Positions 18,198 through 25,776 of a DNA stretch of 48,927 nucleotides are shown piece by piece (positions within the stretch are counted from its first letter, which is position 1; each line of letters begins with the position of its first letter). The stretch is from CADEFX01 sp050260355 (GTDB lineage Bacteria; Pseudomonadota; Alphaproteobacteria; Rhizobiales; Hyphomicrobiaceae). Where the stretch lies: assembly GCA_050260355.1 (NCBI GenBank), contig JBLNBZ010000113.1:1-48927 (forward strand). The letters run 5' to 3'. The notes beneath the pieces are model-generated. The model did no database searches. It worked only from the letters and a program-made list of their open reading frames with translations, and was not told the origin of the DNA. A program made the position numbers and the translations under genes.

Positions 18198-18526
18198 AGG
18201 CGGTTCCTCGTATTTTCTCGTTGTTCGAAGTCTTTCTCGTTGTTCTGCGCCCTCAGACTCTTAGGAGATATCCTCGGCCACTTGACCGCGCCGGGATGCA
18301 TTTGTGCCCTGCGAGCCTTGCAGGCCAGCAACAAGCAGCAAGATCAATGCCTAAGGCCTCTAGCGTTCGTCTTTTGGCAGATTTGCGCCGCTGGCAAAGT
18401 CCTTGCCCTTCCCGCGTGCGCGCCGGGGCTTTGGGCATGTCGTGGCGAGCGCATCGGTGCGCTGCCGTCATTGCGCTGGAGATGCCACCGCCTTTTTCGG
18501 CCACGTCTGCCACGAGATGCGCGCCG
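18198..18526. other. 329-bp intergenic region without a gene
   Basis: No recognisable protein or RNA was found here. Short frames exist on both strands but have no ribosome site or family-like content. The useful content is the pair of direct repeats at 18214-18245 just before the amidohydrolase gene. The spacer separates the SDR and FAH genes from the amidohydrolase-led group, so two transcripts are possible. Confidence 0.5.
18214..18245 (-). promoter_or_regulatory. Two 13-bp direct repeats upstream of the amidohydrolase gene
   Basis: TTTCTCGTTGTTC occurs at 18214-18226 and again at 18233-18245, 19 bp apart centre to centre, just upstream of the ATG at 18197. On the coding strand it reads GAACAACGAGAAA. 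Equal spacing near two helical turns suggests a dimeric regulator site, but it could be a chance tandem duplication. Confidence 0.4.
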
Positions 18527-19276
18527 TCAGGAATAATGCGCGCCGCCGTTCACCTCGATGATCTGGCCGGTCGTGTACGCGCCTTCCGGCCGGCACAGCA
18601 TCGTCACAATATGCGCGATCTCGTCAGGTGTGCCCTCGCGGCCGACCGGGATGCCGATGCTGGCTGAATCCTTGGGTCGTGCACCTGCAGCGCCGCCACG
18701 TACGGTATCAATGGTGCCGGGTGCGACGATGTTCACCGTAATGCCGTGTGGTCCAAGCTCGCTCGCCAGCGATCGAGTGAGGCCTATCATGCCGGCCTTG
18801 GCCGCGGCGACGTGCGCGCGTCCGGGCGTGCCGCGAAACATCGTGATGCCGCCCAGATTGACGATGCGGCCCCATTTGTTGGCGATCATGTGCGGGGCGG
18901 CGTAGCGCGAGCAGAGGAATGCGCAGTCGAGGCTGTTGGCCAGGACCTCGTGCCACTCCTTCAAGGTCAGCTCGACGAAGGGCGTGTTGCGCCGGATGGC
19001 CGCATTGTTGACGACGATATCCACCTTGCCGAAACGTTTGACCGTGGCCTCGATCAAGCTCTGGGCGCCGGCCTCCGTGGATACGTCAGCAAGATGTCCG
19101 TCGGCTTTGCCGCCGGCGGCCGCGATCATCCTGCATGTCTCGTCGACGCCCGCCTGGTCGCTACGCGCATGCACCATGATTGCAGCGCCCTCGCGCGCCA
19201 GCATCAGTGCCGTGGCGCGGCCGATGTTGCGGGCCGAGCCCGTGACGACGGCCACCCGGCCGGCCAGTGATGTCAT
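18527..19276 (-). CDS. SDR family protein with degenerate active site
   Basis: A 249-residue short-chain dehydrogenase/reductase-fold protein. The cofactor loop TGSARNIGRA (12-21) and NNAAI (90-94) are normal, as is the C-terminal IIEVNGGAHYS. The catalytic tetrad is not: the Ser position reads LGG (G143), and the Tyr of YxxxK reads HVAAAK (V156, with K160 kept). I checked the codons on the DNA. It may bind NAD(P) without classical SDR oxidoreductase chemistry, or use the nearby His. The start has GGAGTAGCTTC before ATG. It lies between the FAH gene and the amidohydrolase, where sugar-acid and lactone pathways often carry an SDR. Confidence 0.88.
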   Translation of the reverse strand: MTSLAGRVAVVTGSARNIGRATALMLAREGAAIMVHARSDQAGVDETCRMIAAAGGKADGHLADVSTEAGAQSLIEATVKRFGKVDIVVNNAAIRRNTPFVELTLKEWHEVLANSLDCAFLCSRYAAPHMIANKWGRIVNLGGITMFRGTPGRAHVAAAKAGMIGLTRSLASELGPHGITVNIVAPGTIDTVRGGAAGARPKDSASIGIPVGREGTPDEIAHIVTMLCRPEGAYTTGQIIEVNGGAHYS

Positions 19277-19296
19277 GAAGCTACTCCAACGCTAAT

Positions 19297-19327
19297 CCCC
19301 TCTCCGCATCCTCGATGCGGAGAGGGG
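19297..19327 (-). terminator. Perfect 14-bp stem-loop between FAH and SDR genes
   Basis: CCCCTCTCCGCATC (19297-19310), a 3-nt loop and GATGCGGAGAGGGG (19314-19327) form a perfect stem 10 nt after the FAH stop. No T-run follows on the minus strand. The CCCTCTCC/GGAGAGGG ends match the palindromes near 1500, so it is probably one of the same repeat family used as an mRNA 3' barrier. Confidence 0.6.
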
Positions 19328-19336
19328 CCGACAATC

Positions 19337-20185
19337 TTACATCTTGAACGGCACGACCTTCTGCGTCTGCTTGCCGAGCCCCTCGATGCCAAGCGTCATG
19401 ACGTCACCGGCTTTCAAGAACACGGGCGGCTTCATGCCGAGACCGACGCCTGGAGGCGTGCCGGTGGTGATCACATCGCCGGGCTCCAGCACCATGAACT
19501 GTGAGACGTAATGCAGGATGTGCGCGCAGGAGAAGATCATGGTGCGCGTGTTGCCTGTCTGCATGCGCTTGCCATTGACATCGAGATACATGGGCAGCGC
19601 CTGCGGGTCCTTGATCTCGTCCGTTGTGACGAGCCACGGGCCCAGCGGTCCGAACGTCTCGGCGCACTTGCCCTTCATCCATTGGCCGCCGCGCTCGATC
19701 TGGAAGTGCCGCTCGGAGACGTCGTTGCAGATCGTGTAGCCGGCGATATGCGCGGTGGCGTCCCTTTCCTCGACGTACCGCGCCCGCTTGCCGACGACGA
19801 AGGCGATCTCCACCTCCCAATCGAGCTTGGTCGAGCCCTTGGGGATCATCACGTCGTCATCGGGCCCGACGATGCAGTTCGGCAGCTTGGAGAAGATGAT
19901 CGGCTCAGTGGGGATTGCGGCCCCCGTCTCCTTGGCATGGTCGGAATAGTTGAGGCCGATGGCGATGAAATTGCGCACGCCCGCAACGGGCGGGCCGAGG
20001 CGCACGCCCTTGGGGGCCGCGGGCAAGGTCTTGGGATCGAGCTTTCTGAGCTTGTCGAGGCTTGCTGAGGAAAGCGTGTCGCCGGTGATGTCTTTCACCT
20101 GGCCGGACAGGTCGCGGATCGTGCCATCCGCATCGCAGAGGCCGGGCTTCTCGGCGCCGGGCGCGCCAAAGCGGACGAGCTTCAT
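19337..20185 (-). CDS. Fumarylacetoacetate hydrolase (FAH) family protein
   Basis: A 282-residue protein of the FAH superfamily, which includes fumarylpyruvate hydrolases, 2-keto-3-deoxy acid hydrolases and beta-diketone hydrolases. Key features are visible: GLNYSDHAKETG with the presumed catalytic His83, the metal-binding acids in LDWEVEIAFVVG (E124, E126) and NDVSERHFQ (D155), and the C-terminal TTGTPPGVGLGMKPP loop. The true start is the ATG at 20185, giving the family N-terminus MKLVRFG. A longer frame upstream reads through non-coding DNA. It would cleave a C-C bond of an acylpyruvate-type or 2,4-diketo acid, which fits a late step of a ring or sugar-acid pathway with the SDR and amidohydrolase downstream. 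Confidence 0.92.
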   Translation of the reverse strand: MKLVRFGAPGAEKPGLCDADGTIRDLSGQVKDITGDTLSSASLDKLRKLDPKTLPAAPKGVRLGPPVAGVRNFIAIGLNYSDHAKETGAAIPTEPIIFSKLPNCIVGPDDDVMIPKGSTKLDWEVEIAFVVGKRARYVEERDATAHIAGYTICNDVSERHFQIERGGQWMKGKCAETFGPLGPWLVTTDEIKDPQALPMYLDVNGKRMQTGNTRTMIFSCAHILHYVSQFMVLEPGDVITTGTPPGVGLGMKPPVFLKAGDVMTLGIEGLGKQTQKVVPFKM

Positions 20186-20445
20186 GGGGTTTCGCTCCAG
20201 ATTGTAGTTGGCTGGCTCCCTATGGGTAGGGCAGGTCCGCAGTGCCCGTCTACTCGAATCATAGGCCGGGACGCGCGCCGGGAGGACGAGGCGCCGGCGA
20301 CATGCGCCGCCTGTCCTCTCTCCCAAAGGAGCGCGTACGCGGTGGAAAAATCGTGCCAGGACTGTGGTCTTGACCGCCTTCCTCGCGCCACCCGAATCGG
20401 CTGATGGTGCTGCTGCAAGTCGTATGTGCGGCAGGAGAAGCCACC

Positions 20446-21396
20446 ATGGTCGAGCGTTCATCGGACCACCAGGCGGACTCGAGCGAGGCCGGTCAGCCAT
20501 CGGGCGAAGCGGAGCGGCCCGGCAGGTCGGGCGGCGGCAAGGCGCAGTTCGACAAGAAGACGATTGCACTTGTCTACGACTTCGACGGCACCCTGAGCCC
20601 CAAGCCGATGCAGGAATACACGTTCCTGCCCAAGATCGGCGAGGACCCCAAGGCTTTCTGGGCCGAGGCCAACACGCTCGCTCGCGAGCAGGGCGCCGAC
20701 GGCCTCATCACCTACATGCACCTCATGTACAAGAAGGCCAAGGCGAAGGGCGTGCGCATCGATCGCGACGATCTCGTCCAGCTTGGCCGCGACGTGGAGC
20801 TGTTCCCCGGTGTCGAGGAATGGTTCGACGAGATCGCTCAATACGTGAAGCTGGCCACCGGCAGCCACGGCATCACGCTGCGTCACTACCTCGTCTCTTC
20901 GGGCCTGACCGAGATCATCGAAGGCACGCGCATCTACCGGCGGTTCCACAACGTGTTTGCGTCCGAGTACTGGTTCGATCCGTACGACCTGCCCTACCCC
21001 AAACGCGTCATCACCGATACCGGGAAGACGCAGTACCTGTTCCGCATCAACAAGGGCGTGGAAGACTTGGGCCAATCGATCAACGACCACATGCCCGAGA
21101 CCGAGCGTCCAATCCCCTTCGCCAACATGATCTACTTCGGCGATGGAGATACGGACGTGCCGTCGATGGCCGTCATGCGCAAGAACGGCGGCCATGCCAT
21201 CGCCGTCTACCCGCCGGGCGGCAAGCGCGCCAAGTGCGTGGCATTGTTCAAGGCCGGCCGCTGCGACTTCTTTGCGCCGGCTGACTATCGCCGCGGGTCC
21301 GACCTCTTCAAGCGCACGTGCCTGCTCCTCGACCGCATGCTGGCCGACATTCGCGTGCAGGAGGAGGTGTGGCGGCTGGGACGTGGGGTGAAGTAG
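20446..21396 (+). CDS. HAD family hydrolase
   Basis: A 316-residue HAD-superfamily phosphatase. Motif I is VYDFDGTLS with nucleophile D45 and acid D47, motif II is the Ser in VSSG (151-153), and motif IV is YFGDGDTDVPSM (acidic residues 232-237). An Asp-rich, low-complexity head of about 35 residues precedes the domain. The ATG at 20446 is preferred over 20404 because AGGAGA lies just upstream. The cap region of about 100 residues between motifs I and II resembles phosphoserine-phosphatase-like helical caps. It is divergent from the FAH gene and convergent with the TPR lipoprotein. The substrate is unknown. Confidence 0.9.
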   Translation: MVERSSDHQADSSEAGQPSGEAERPGRSGGGKAQFDKKTIALVYDFDGTLSPKPMQEYTFLPKIGEDPKAFWAEANTLAREQGADGLITYMHLMYKKAKAKGVRIDRDDLVQLGRDVELFPGVEEWFDEIAQYVKLATGSHGITLRHYLVSSGLTEIIEGTRIYRRFHNVFASEYWFDPYDLPYPKRVITDTGKTQYLFRINKGVEDLGQSINDHMPETERPIPFANMIYFGDGDTDVPSMAVMRKNGGHAIAVYPPGGKRAKCVALFKAGRCDFFAPADYRRGSDLFKRTCLLLDRMLADIRVQEEVWRLGRGVK

Positions 21397-21419
21397 CCGG
21401 GATTTCGGTCGCGACCCGG
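21397..21419. terminator. Weak hairpin in the HAD/TPR convergent gap
   Basis: CCGGG (21397-21401) and CCCGG (21415-21419) enclose 13 nt right after the HAD stop. A short stem, plausible as part of a shared terminator between convergent genes. Confidence 0.3.
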
Positions 21420-21492
21420 CGCTGGCGACGATCGAGTCATCGGCCGCGGGGAGCCATACTCAGCGATAGCAGGCTCATTCGGCGCAAACGCC

Positions 21493-22386
21493 TCAACGAG
21501 TCCGGCTTTCCTTCTCCGCGCCGCCAGCCGGACTGGTGCTGCTCGTCGCGACGGCCGTCCAGCCTGAGGGCGCCGTCGGCTCAGAGGTGCCGCCGGCCTT
21601 GGGCTCGGTCCGCACAATCCTGCGCAGGAAGTCGACGTTGGCCTGGGCGTCCTCCTCGGGCAGATCCTTTGCGGCCTCACCTTTGGCCTCGGCGTACTTG
21701 GACTGCAGTCCAAGCACCAGTGCCAGATTCTGCCGTACGCGTGGATCGTCGCCCGCCTGCTCGGCCTCGCGCAGGAGGCCTTCGGCTTTCTGCGCTTGGC
21801 CGTCCATGGCAAGTGCGAGCGCCAGATTGTTGAGCACCGAAGCCTGGTTCGGTGCAAGCGCGCGCGCCCGCTCGAAGAAGGCGATCGCCTCCTTGTGACG
21901 GCCCTGCTTGGCCAGCACCGTTCCGCGCGCCGAGAGCACGCGCCAGTCAGGGTGGATCGGGTCGTCCGCACGCTCGAGAAGCCGGGCAGCAAGCGAGTCC
22001 TGCCCCAGCTCGAGCGCCAGCCGTCCGTATTCTGATAGGTGCTCGCGGTTCTGCGCGTGATAGAGGTGAGCTTGCTGAAGGACGACGAGGGCCTCCTTCT
22101 TGCGGCCCATGGCCTTGAGGTTCTTGGCGTAGTTGAGGGCGCTGTCGGGGTCGCGCGGGTTTGCCGCGTACTGCTTGCCCCAGTATTCGGTCGCCTTCTC
22201 CAACTCCCCGAGGCCGCCCTGATCCGCGCCGGGCGCCGCCTGCGCCACTGCGGGCTCAGACGCACCCAGCCCCAGGCTGCTCATACCAGAGCAGCCGCCG
22301 GCAAGCCCTGCAGCCGCCAGTATAAGCGCGGCCCGCGCCACTCCGCTCAGGCGCAGGACGAGCCTCCCGCCAGGCCTGTCCAACAT
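21493..22386 (-). CDS. Tetratricopeptide-repeat lipoprotein (TadD-like)
   Basis: A 297-residue protein with a lipoprotein signal: basic start, hydrophobic core ALILAAAGLAGGC with the lipid-modified Cys32. Four or more tetratricopeptide repeats follow, e.g. NPRDPDSALNYAKNLKAMGRKKEALVVLQQA and HKEAIAFFERARALAPNQASVLNNLALALAMDGQAQKAEGLL. The last 60 residues are Pro-, Ala- and Ser-rich. Such proteins resemble TadD, the pilus-assembly lipoprotein, but no tad/cpa genes are near, so the role is only scaffolding by family. The start at 22386 gives the signal peptide; a longer frame to 22461 would bury it. Confidence 0.87.
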   Translation of the reverse strand: MLDRPGGRLVLRLSGVARAALILAAAGLAGGCSGMSSLGLGASEPAVAQAAPGADQGGLGELEKATEYWGKQYAANPRDPDSALNYAKNLKAMGRKKEALVVLQQAHLYHAQNREHLSEYGRLALELGQDSLAARLLERADDPIHPDWRVLSARGTVLAKQGRHKEAIAFFERARALAPNQASVLNNLALALAMDGQAQKAEGLLREAEQAGDDPRVRQNLALVLGLQSKYAEAKGEAAKDLPEEDAQANVDFLRRIVRTEPKAGGTSEPTAPSGWTAVATSSTSPAGGAEKESRTR

Positions 22387-22523
22387 GCAGTGCCCCCGTT
22401 GCTTGATGCAGGCTGGAGAGCCCGAATCGCAATGCATCTCCGTCAGCTTCGGGGACAGCAATCAACAAACGATTAACCAGCGCGGCGAGCGGCGGGCAGC
22501 CGGGCCCCACCCTGCGAGTCGCG

Positions 22524-22551
22524 TTGTTTTTGCCGGGGTCTTGCCGATAAT
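22524..22551 (+). promoter_or_regulatory. Candidate sigma-70-type promoter of the aminopeptidase operon
   Basis: TTGTTT (22524-22529), 16 bp, GATAAT (22546-22551), about 43 bp before the start codon at 22594. The -10 box matches five of six consensus bases. It lies in the 207-bp gap shared with the divergent TPR gene. Confidence 0.42.
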
Positions 22552-22593
22552 GCGGCGCCTGACCTCTTCGAGAAACTCAATCGGACCCCAGAC

Positions 22594-24018
22594 ATGAGCG
22601 AAACGAGCAGCTCCCCGACGCCTGCCGATCTGCTGTTGCCGTCCGACAGTGAGCGCCCATCGCTGCCCGTGTGGCTCGTGCGCGAAGACAAGCTGGACCA
22701 GGACCTGGGCGCCCTTGCTCCCGACCAGCGCCAGTGGCTCGACGCCATCGGCTTCAAGGGTGCCAAGCGGCGGCACGCACTGGTTCCCGGCGCAGGGGGA
22801 AAGCTCGCCGGTGCGGTCCTGGGTCTCGGCGGCCAGCCAGCCGATTCCGGCGCCGAGGCGGCCGAGCTCGTCGGTTTGCTGCCGCCGGTCCTGCCGACCG
22901 GGACCTATCACTTGGCCTCCGCGCTGCGCACCCCCGAGCTTGCGGCCGTCGCCTGGGGGCTCGGCGCCTATCGCTTTCGCCGCTACCGGACCCAGGCCGG
23001 GGAACCGGTGCCCGCCCTGCGGCTACCTGACGGCGCGGATCGGGCTAGCGTGCTCAATACGGTGGAGGCCATCTGGCAAGGGCGCGATCTGATCAACACG
23101 CCGTCCAACGACCTGGGCCCCGCCGAGCTTCAGGCCGCCGCCGAAACGCTTGCGGCGCGCCACGGCGCTCAATCGCGCGCAATCGTCGGGGACGATCTCT
23201 TGAAGAGCAACTTTCCCCTGATCCATGCGGTCGGCCGCGCCAGCAGGCGCCCCCCGCGCCTGATCGATCTCACCTGGGGCAGGCCGGACGCCGCCAAGGT
23301 GACGCTCGTCGGCAAGGGCATTTGCTTCGACACCGGCGGCCTCGACCTCAAGACCGCGAGCGGCATGCTCCTGATGAAAAAGGACATGGGCGGCGCGGCC
23401 GCCGCGCTGGCTCTTGCACACATGGTCATGGGGCGAAAGCTCGATGTGCGGCTGCGCGTGCTCGTCCCGGCGGCCGAGAACAGCGTCTCCGGGGACGCGT
23501 TCCGTCCGGGCGACGTGATCACCAGTCGGGCAGGCAAGACAGTGGAGATCGGCAACACCGACGCGGAGGGACGGCTGGTGCTCGCCGACGCCCTGGCCCT
23601 CGCCGACGAGGAGCAGCCCGATTATCTGATGACCTTTGCGACGCTCACCGGGGCGGCGCGCGTGGCCCTCGGTCCCGAGTTGCCGCCCTTCTTCTGCGAT
23701 GACGACGAGCTCGCGGCCGTTATCGCGCGCGCAGCCAAGGATGTGGGCGATCCGGTCTGGCGCCTGCCTCTGACGAGCCCATATGAAACCTGGCTCGACA
23801 GCGCGGTGGCGGACATGAACAACGTCGCCGACAATTCCTTCGCGGGATCGGTCGTGGCTGCGGCGTTCCTGAAGCGTTTCGTTCGCCGCGCCCGCCGTTT
23901 TGCCCACTTCGATATCTACGGTTGGCGTCCGGCGCCCGCGCCGCTCGGACCCAAGGGCGGCGAGCCGCAGGCGGCGCGTGCCGTCTTCGAGGTGCTGCGG
24001 CGGCTCCAGGGGGCGTGA
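22594..24018 (+). CDS. Leucyl aminopeptidase family protein (peptidase M17)
   Basis: A 474-residue cytoplasmic dimetal aminopeptidase. The M17 signature NTDAEGRLVL is at 321-330, with the metal and catalytic segments GKGICFDTGGLDLK (240-253, catalytic Lys and Asp) and MKKDMGGAAA (261-270). The N-terminal third is the divergent regulatory domain. The length is slightly shorter than PepA (about 500). The next gene starts within its stop codon (GTGA overlap), so it is co-expressed with an NlpC/P60 peptidase; the pair suggests trimming of small peptides, possibly murein-derived. The ATG at 22594 is the only good start. Confidence 0.94.
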   Translation: MSETSSSPTPADLLLPSDSERPSLPVWLVREDKLDQDLGALAPDQRQWLDAIGFKGAKRRHALVPGAGGKLAGAVLGLGGQPADSGAEAAELVGLLPPVLPTGTYHLASALRTPELAAVAWGLGAYRFRRYRTQAGEPVPALRLPDGADRASVLNTVEAIWQGRDLINTPSNDLGPAELQAAAETLAARHGAQSRAIVGDDLLKSNFPLIHAVGRASRRPPRLIDLTWGRPDAAKVTLVGKGICFDTGGLDLKTASGMLLMKKDMGGAAAALALAHMVMGRKLDVRLRVLVPAAENSVSGDAFRPGDVITSRAGKTVEIGNTDAEGRLVLADALALADEEQPDYLMTFATLTGAARVALGPELPPFFCDDDELAAVIARAAKDVGDPVWRLPLTSPYETWLDSAVADMNNVADNSFAGSVVAAAFLKRFVRRARRFAHFDIYGWRPAPAPLGPKGGEPQAARAVFEVLRRLQGA

Positions 24019-24905
24019 CGGCAACAGAATCGATTGGCGACATGGCAGCAATGCTCGATCACCGGCTCAACCCTTATCGCCCGGACATTGCGGCGGAGAG
24101 CCTGAAAGGACGCGTGGAGGCCCTCCGCTATGTGGCGGGCGAGGAGCGGCGGGTGGCGCGCGCCGTCATCCCGCTCAAGAGCAAGCCGGGCGGTGGCGGA
24201 CCGCTCGACAACGAGGTGCTGTTCGGCGAGCGCGTCAAGGTCTTCGATGAGGCCGACGGCTGGGCCTGGGTCCAGCTCCAGCGCGACGGCTATGTCGGCT
24301 ATGTCCCCGCCAAGGCACTGAGCAGCGAGCTACACCCCGACACGCACCGCGTTAGCGCGCTCGGAACGTTCGTGTATCCCGTGCCCGACATCAAATCCGC
24401 GCCGATCATGCATCTGACCATGAACGCGAGGCTTGCGGCCCACGGCCAGAAGGAGCGGTTTCTGGAGTTGAAAACCGGCGGCTGGGTGGTGGCGCGTCAC
24501 GTCGCGGAGTTGGGCCGCTCTGCTCGCGACTTCGTCGAGATCGCCGAGCGGTTCATCGGCACACCATACTTGTGGGGCGGGCGCACGCGCCTTGGGCTCG
24601 ATTGCTCTGGCCTGTTGCAAATCGCGCTCGAGGCAGCCGGACGGGAATGTCCGCGCGATAGCGATCTGCAGCAGGCCAGTCTCGGCGTCGATGTCCTAGT
24701 GCCGCCGGATCTGGAAGGCCTCGAGCGGGGCGACCTGGTGTTCTGGCCGGGTCACGTGGGGATTATGACGGACGGCGTCATGATGGTGCACGCCAACGCC
24801 CATCACATGGCAGTCGCCATCGAGCCGCTCAGGGATGCGGCTGACCGCATCGCTCGTCTCGGAAGCAAGATTGCCGCCGTGAAGCGCATGTCGGTGCGCG
24901 CCTGA
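24015..24905 (+). CDS. SH3-domain NlpC/P60 (C40) peptidase
   Basis: A peptidase of about 296 residues with bacterial SH3-like segments (about 45-165; e.g. ERVKVFDEADGWAWVQLQRDGYVGYV) followed by an NlpC/P60 domain. The catalytic Cys197 is in RLGLDCSGLLQ and His247 in WPGHVGIM; YLWGG and RGDLVFWPGH are typical of the family. No signal peptide is visible, which resembles the cytoplasmic YkfC-type enzymes that cut gamma-D-glutamyl bonds of imported muropeptides. The GTG at 24015 overlaps the upstream stop by 4 nt; ATGs at 24042 or 24051 are alternatives and would remove only 9-12 residues. Confidence 0.9.
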   Translation: MTATESIGDMAAMLDHRLNPYRPDIAAESLKGRVEALRYVAGEERRVARAVIPLKSKPGGGGPLDNEVLFGERVKVFDEADGWAWVQLQRDGYVGYVPAKALSSELHPDTHRVSALGTFVYPVPDIKSAPIMHLTMNARLAAHGQKERFLELKTGGWVVARHVAELGRSARDFVEIAERFIGTPYLWGGRTRLGLDCSGLLQIALEAAGRECPRDSDLQQASLGVDVLVPPDLEGLERGDLVFWPGHVGIMTDGVMMVHANAHHMAVAIEPLRDAADRIARLGSKIAAVKRMSVRA

Positions 24906-24936
24906 GCGGCGACACTCCTTCGCCTGGCGGTGCCGA

Positions 24937-25404
24937 TCAACCCAGACGATAGGGCGCATACTGGTGGTCGTGCGCCTCGCAGTCCTCGGCGCCGATGGCG
25001 CGGGCAAGCGGCTCGTTCAACCGTTCGCGCCGCCAGGTGCGCCCATCTTCCAGCGTGATGATGGTCTCGACCGAGCGGACCGCTCCCGTGTTGCGGCTGA
25101 CCCAGGTGCGCCTGATCACCCGCCCGGCGGCAATGGCCTCGACAAGCGGCGGGATAAGCTCCAGGTCCTCGGTTGGCATGCGCTCGTAGACCTCCGGTCC
25201 GGCGGCGAGATCGAAGTGCCGATCGTGATGGAGGATGAGCTCGAAGGGGCATGCGTTGTCGGCGGCGGGGGCCGCGTGGAGCCGCCAGAAGGTCTCGCCC
25301 TCGCTCTCCTGGATGCGGGCAGCGCCCGCCTGCGCGGCGGCCCAGCTCCTGAGCTGGCCAACGATCTGGCGAAGCTGGGCGCGAAAGGCGTCGTCGGCAA
25401 GCAT
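24937..25404 (-). CDS. Conserved hypothetical protein
   Basis: A 155-residue soluble protein that I do not recognise. The start is taken at the ATG at 25404 (MLADDAFRAQLRQIVGQLRSW); an upstream extension to 25479 is rich in Arg and non-family-like. It has an amphipathic N-terminal helix, a middle stretch HHDRHFDLAAGPEVYERMPTEDLELIPPLVEAI, and a beta-rich tail (RTWVSRNTGAVRSVETIITLEDGRTWRRERL). No signal peptide or membrane segment is seen. It converges with the NlpC/P60 peptidase gene and shares strand with the genes upstream. Codon use looks coding and is like its neighbours. Confidence 0.75.
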   Translation of the reverse strand: MLADDAFRAQLRQIVGQLRSWAAAQAGAARIQESEGETFWRLHAAPAADNACPFELILHHDRHFDLAAGPEVYERMPTEDLELIPPLVEAIAAGRVIRRTWVSRNTGAVRSVETIITLEDGRTWRRERLNEPLARAIGAEDCEAHDHQYAPYRLG

Positions 25405-25483
25405 GGAACAGGTCCCCGCTGCAGCGATCCTCGGGCAAACACGCGACCTGCGGCCTGCCCGCGGGGCCGCTCGAATCACACCG

Positions 25484-25774
25484 CTAGTCCCTCATTTTGA
25501 TGCACTGCCATGCCGATGCGGTGCACGCAATTCCGGGCGTGGAGCACTGTGGCTCGGCCGGCGGGGTCCGCACGCACACATGGCACGCATTCGTCATCTC
25601 GATGCAGCGCGGGTTGTCGCGCACGAATTGGCTCAGCAAGCTGCGCTGCTCATCCGTCAGAGGAGGCTGCTCCGCCGGCGCGGTGAGCTGCGCTCGAGCC
25701 GCGATCGTCCAGCCGAGCACGGCAAGCAGCGCCAGGCCGCCGAAGAGGCTTCGCCAAACGGCAGGCGCGACCAG
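25484..25774 (-). CDS. Small cysteine-rich, probably secreted protein (start uncertain)
   Basis: The open frame ends in a convincing short protein: a hydrophobic segment (VWRSLFGGLALLAVLGWTIAARAQ) that looks like a signal peptide, then LTDEQRSLLSQFVRDNPRCIEMTNACHVC and a Cys-rich tail with seven cysteines. It overlaps or abuts the end of the hydroxyacid dehydrogenase gene. No ATG, GTG or TTG lies before the hydrophobic segment without running deep into that gene. The only candidates are a CTG at 25774 (used here) or a GTG at 25720, which would cut the signal core. I do not know its function; the odd start needs experiment. Confidence 0.5.
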   Translation of the reverse strand: MVAPAVWRSLFGGLALLAVLGWTIAARAQLTAPAEQPPLTDEQRSLLSQFVRDNPRCIEMTNACHVCVRTPPAEPQCSTPGIACTASAWQCIKMRD

Positions 25775-25776
25775 CG

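Noticed and set aside
18253..18513. 86-codon minus-strand frame between the amidohydrolase and SDR genes
   Set aside because: No ribosome site, no recognisable motif, and composition like random GC-rich sequence.
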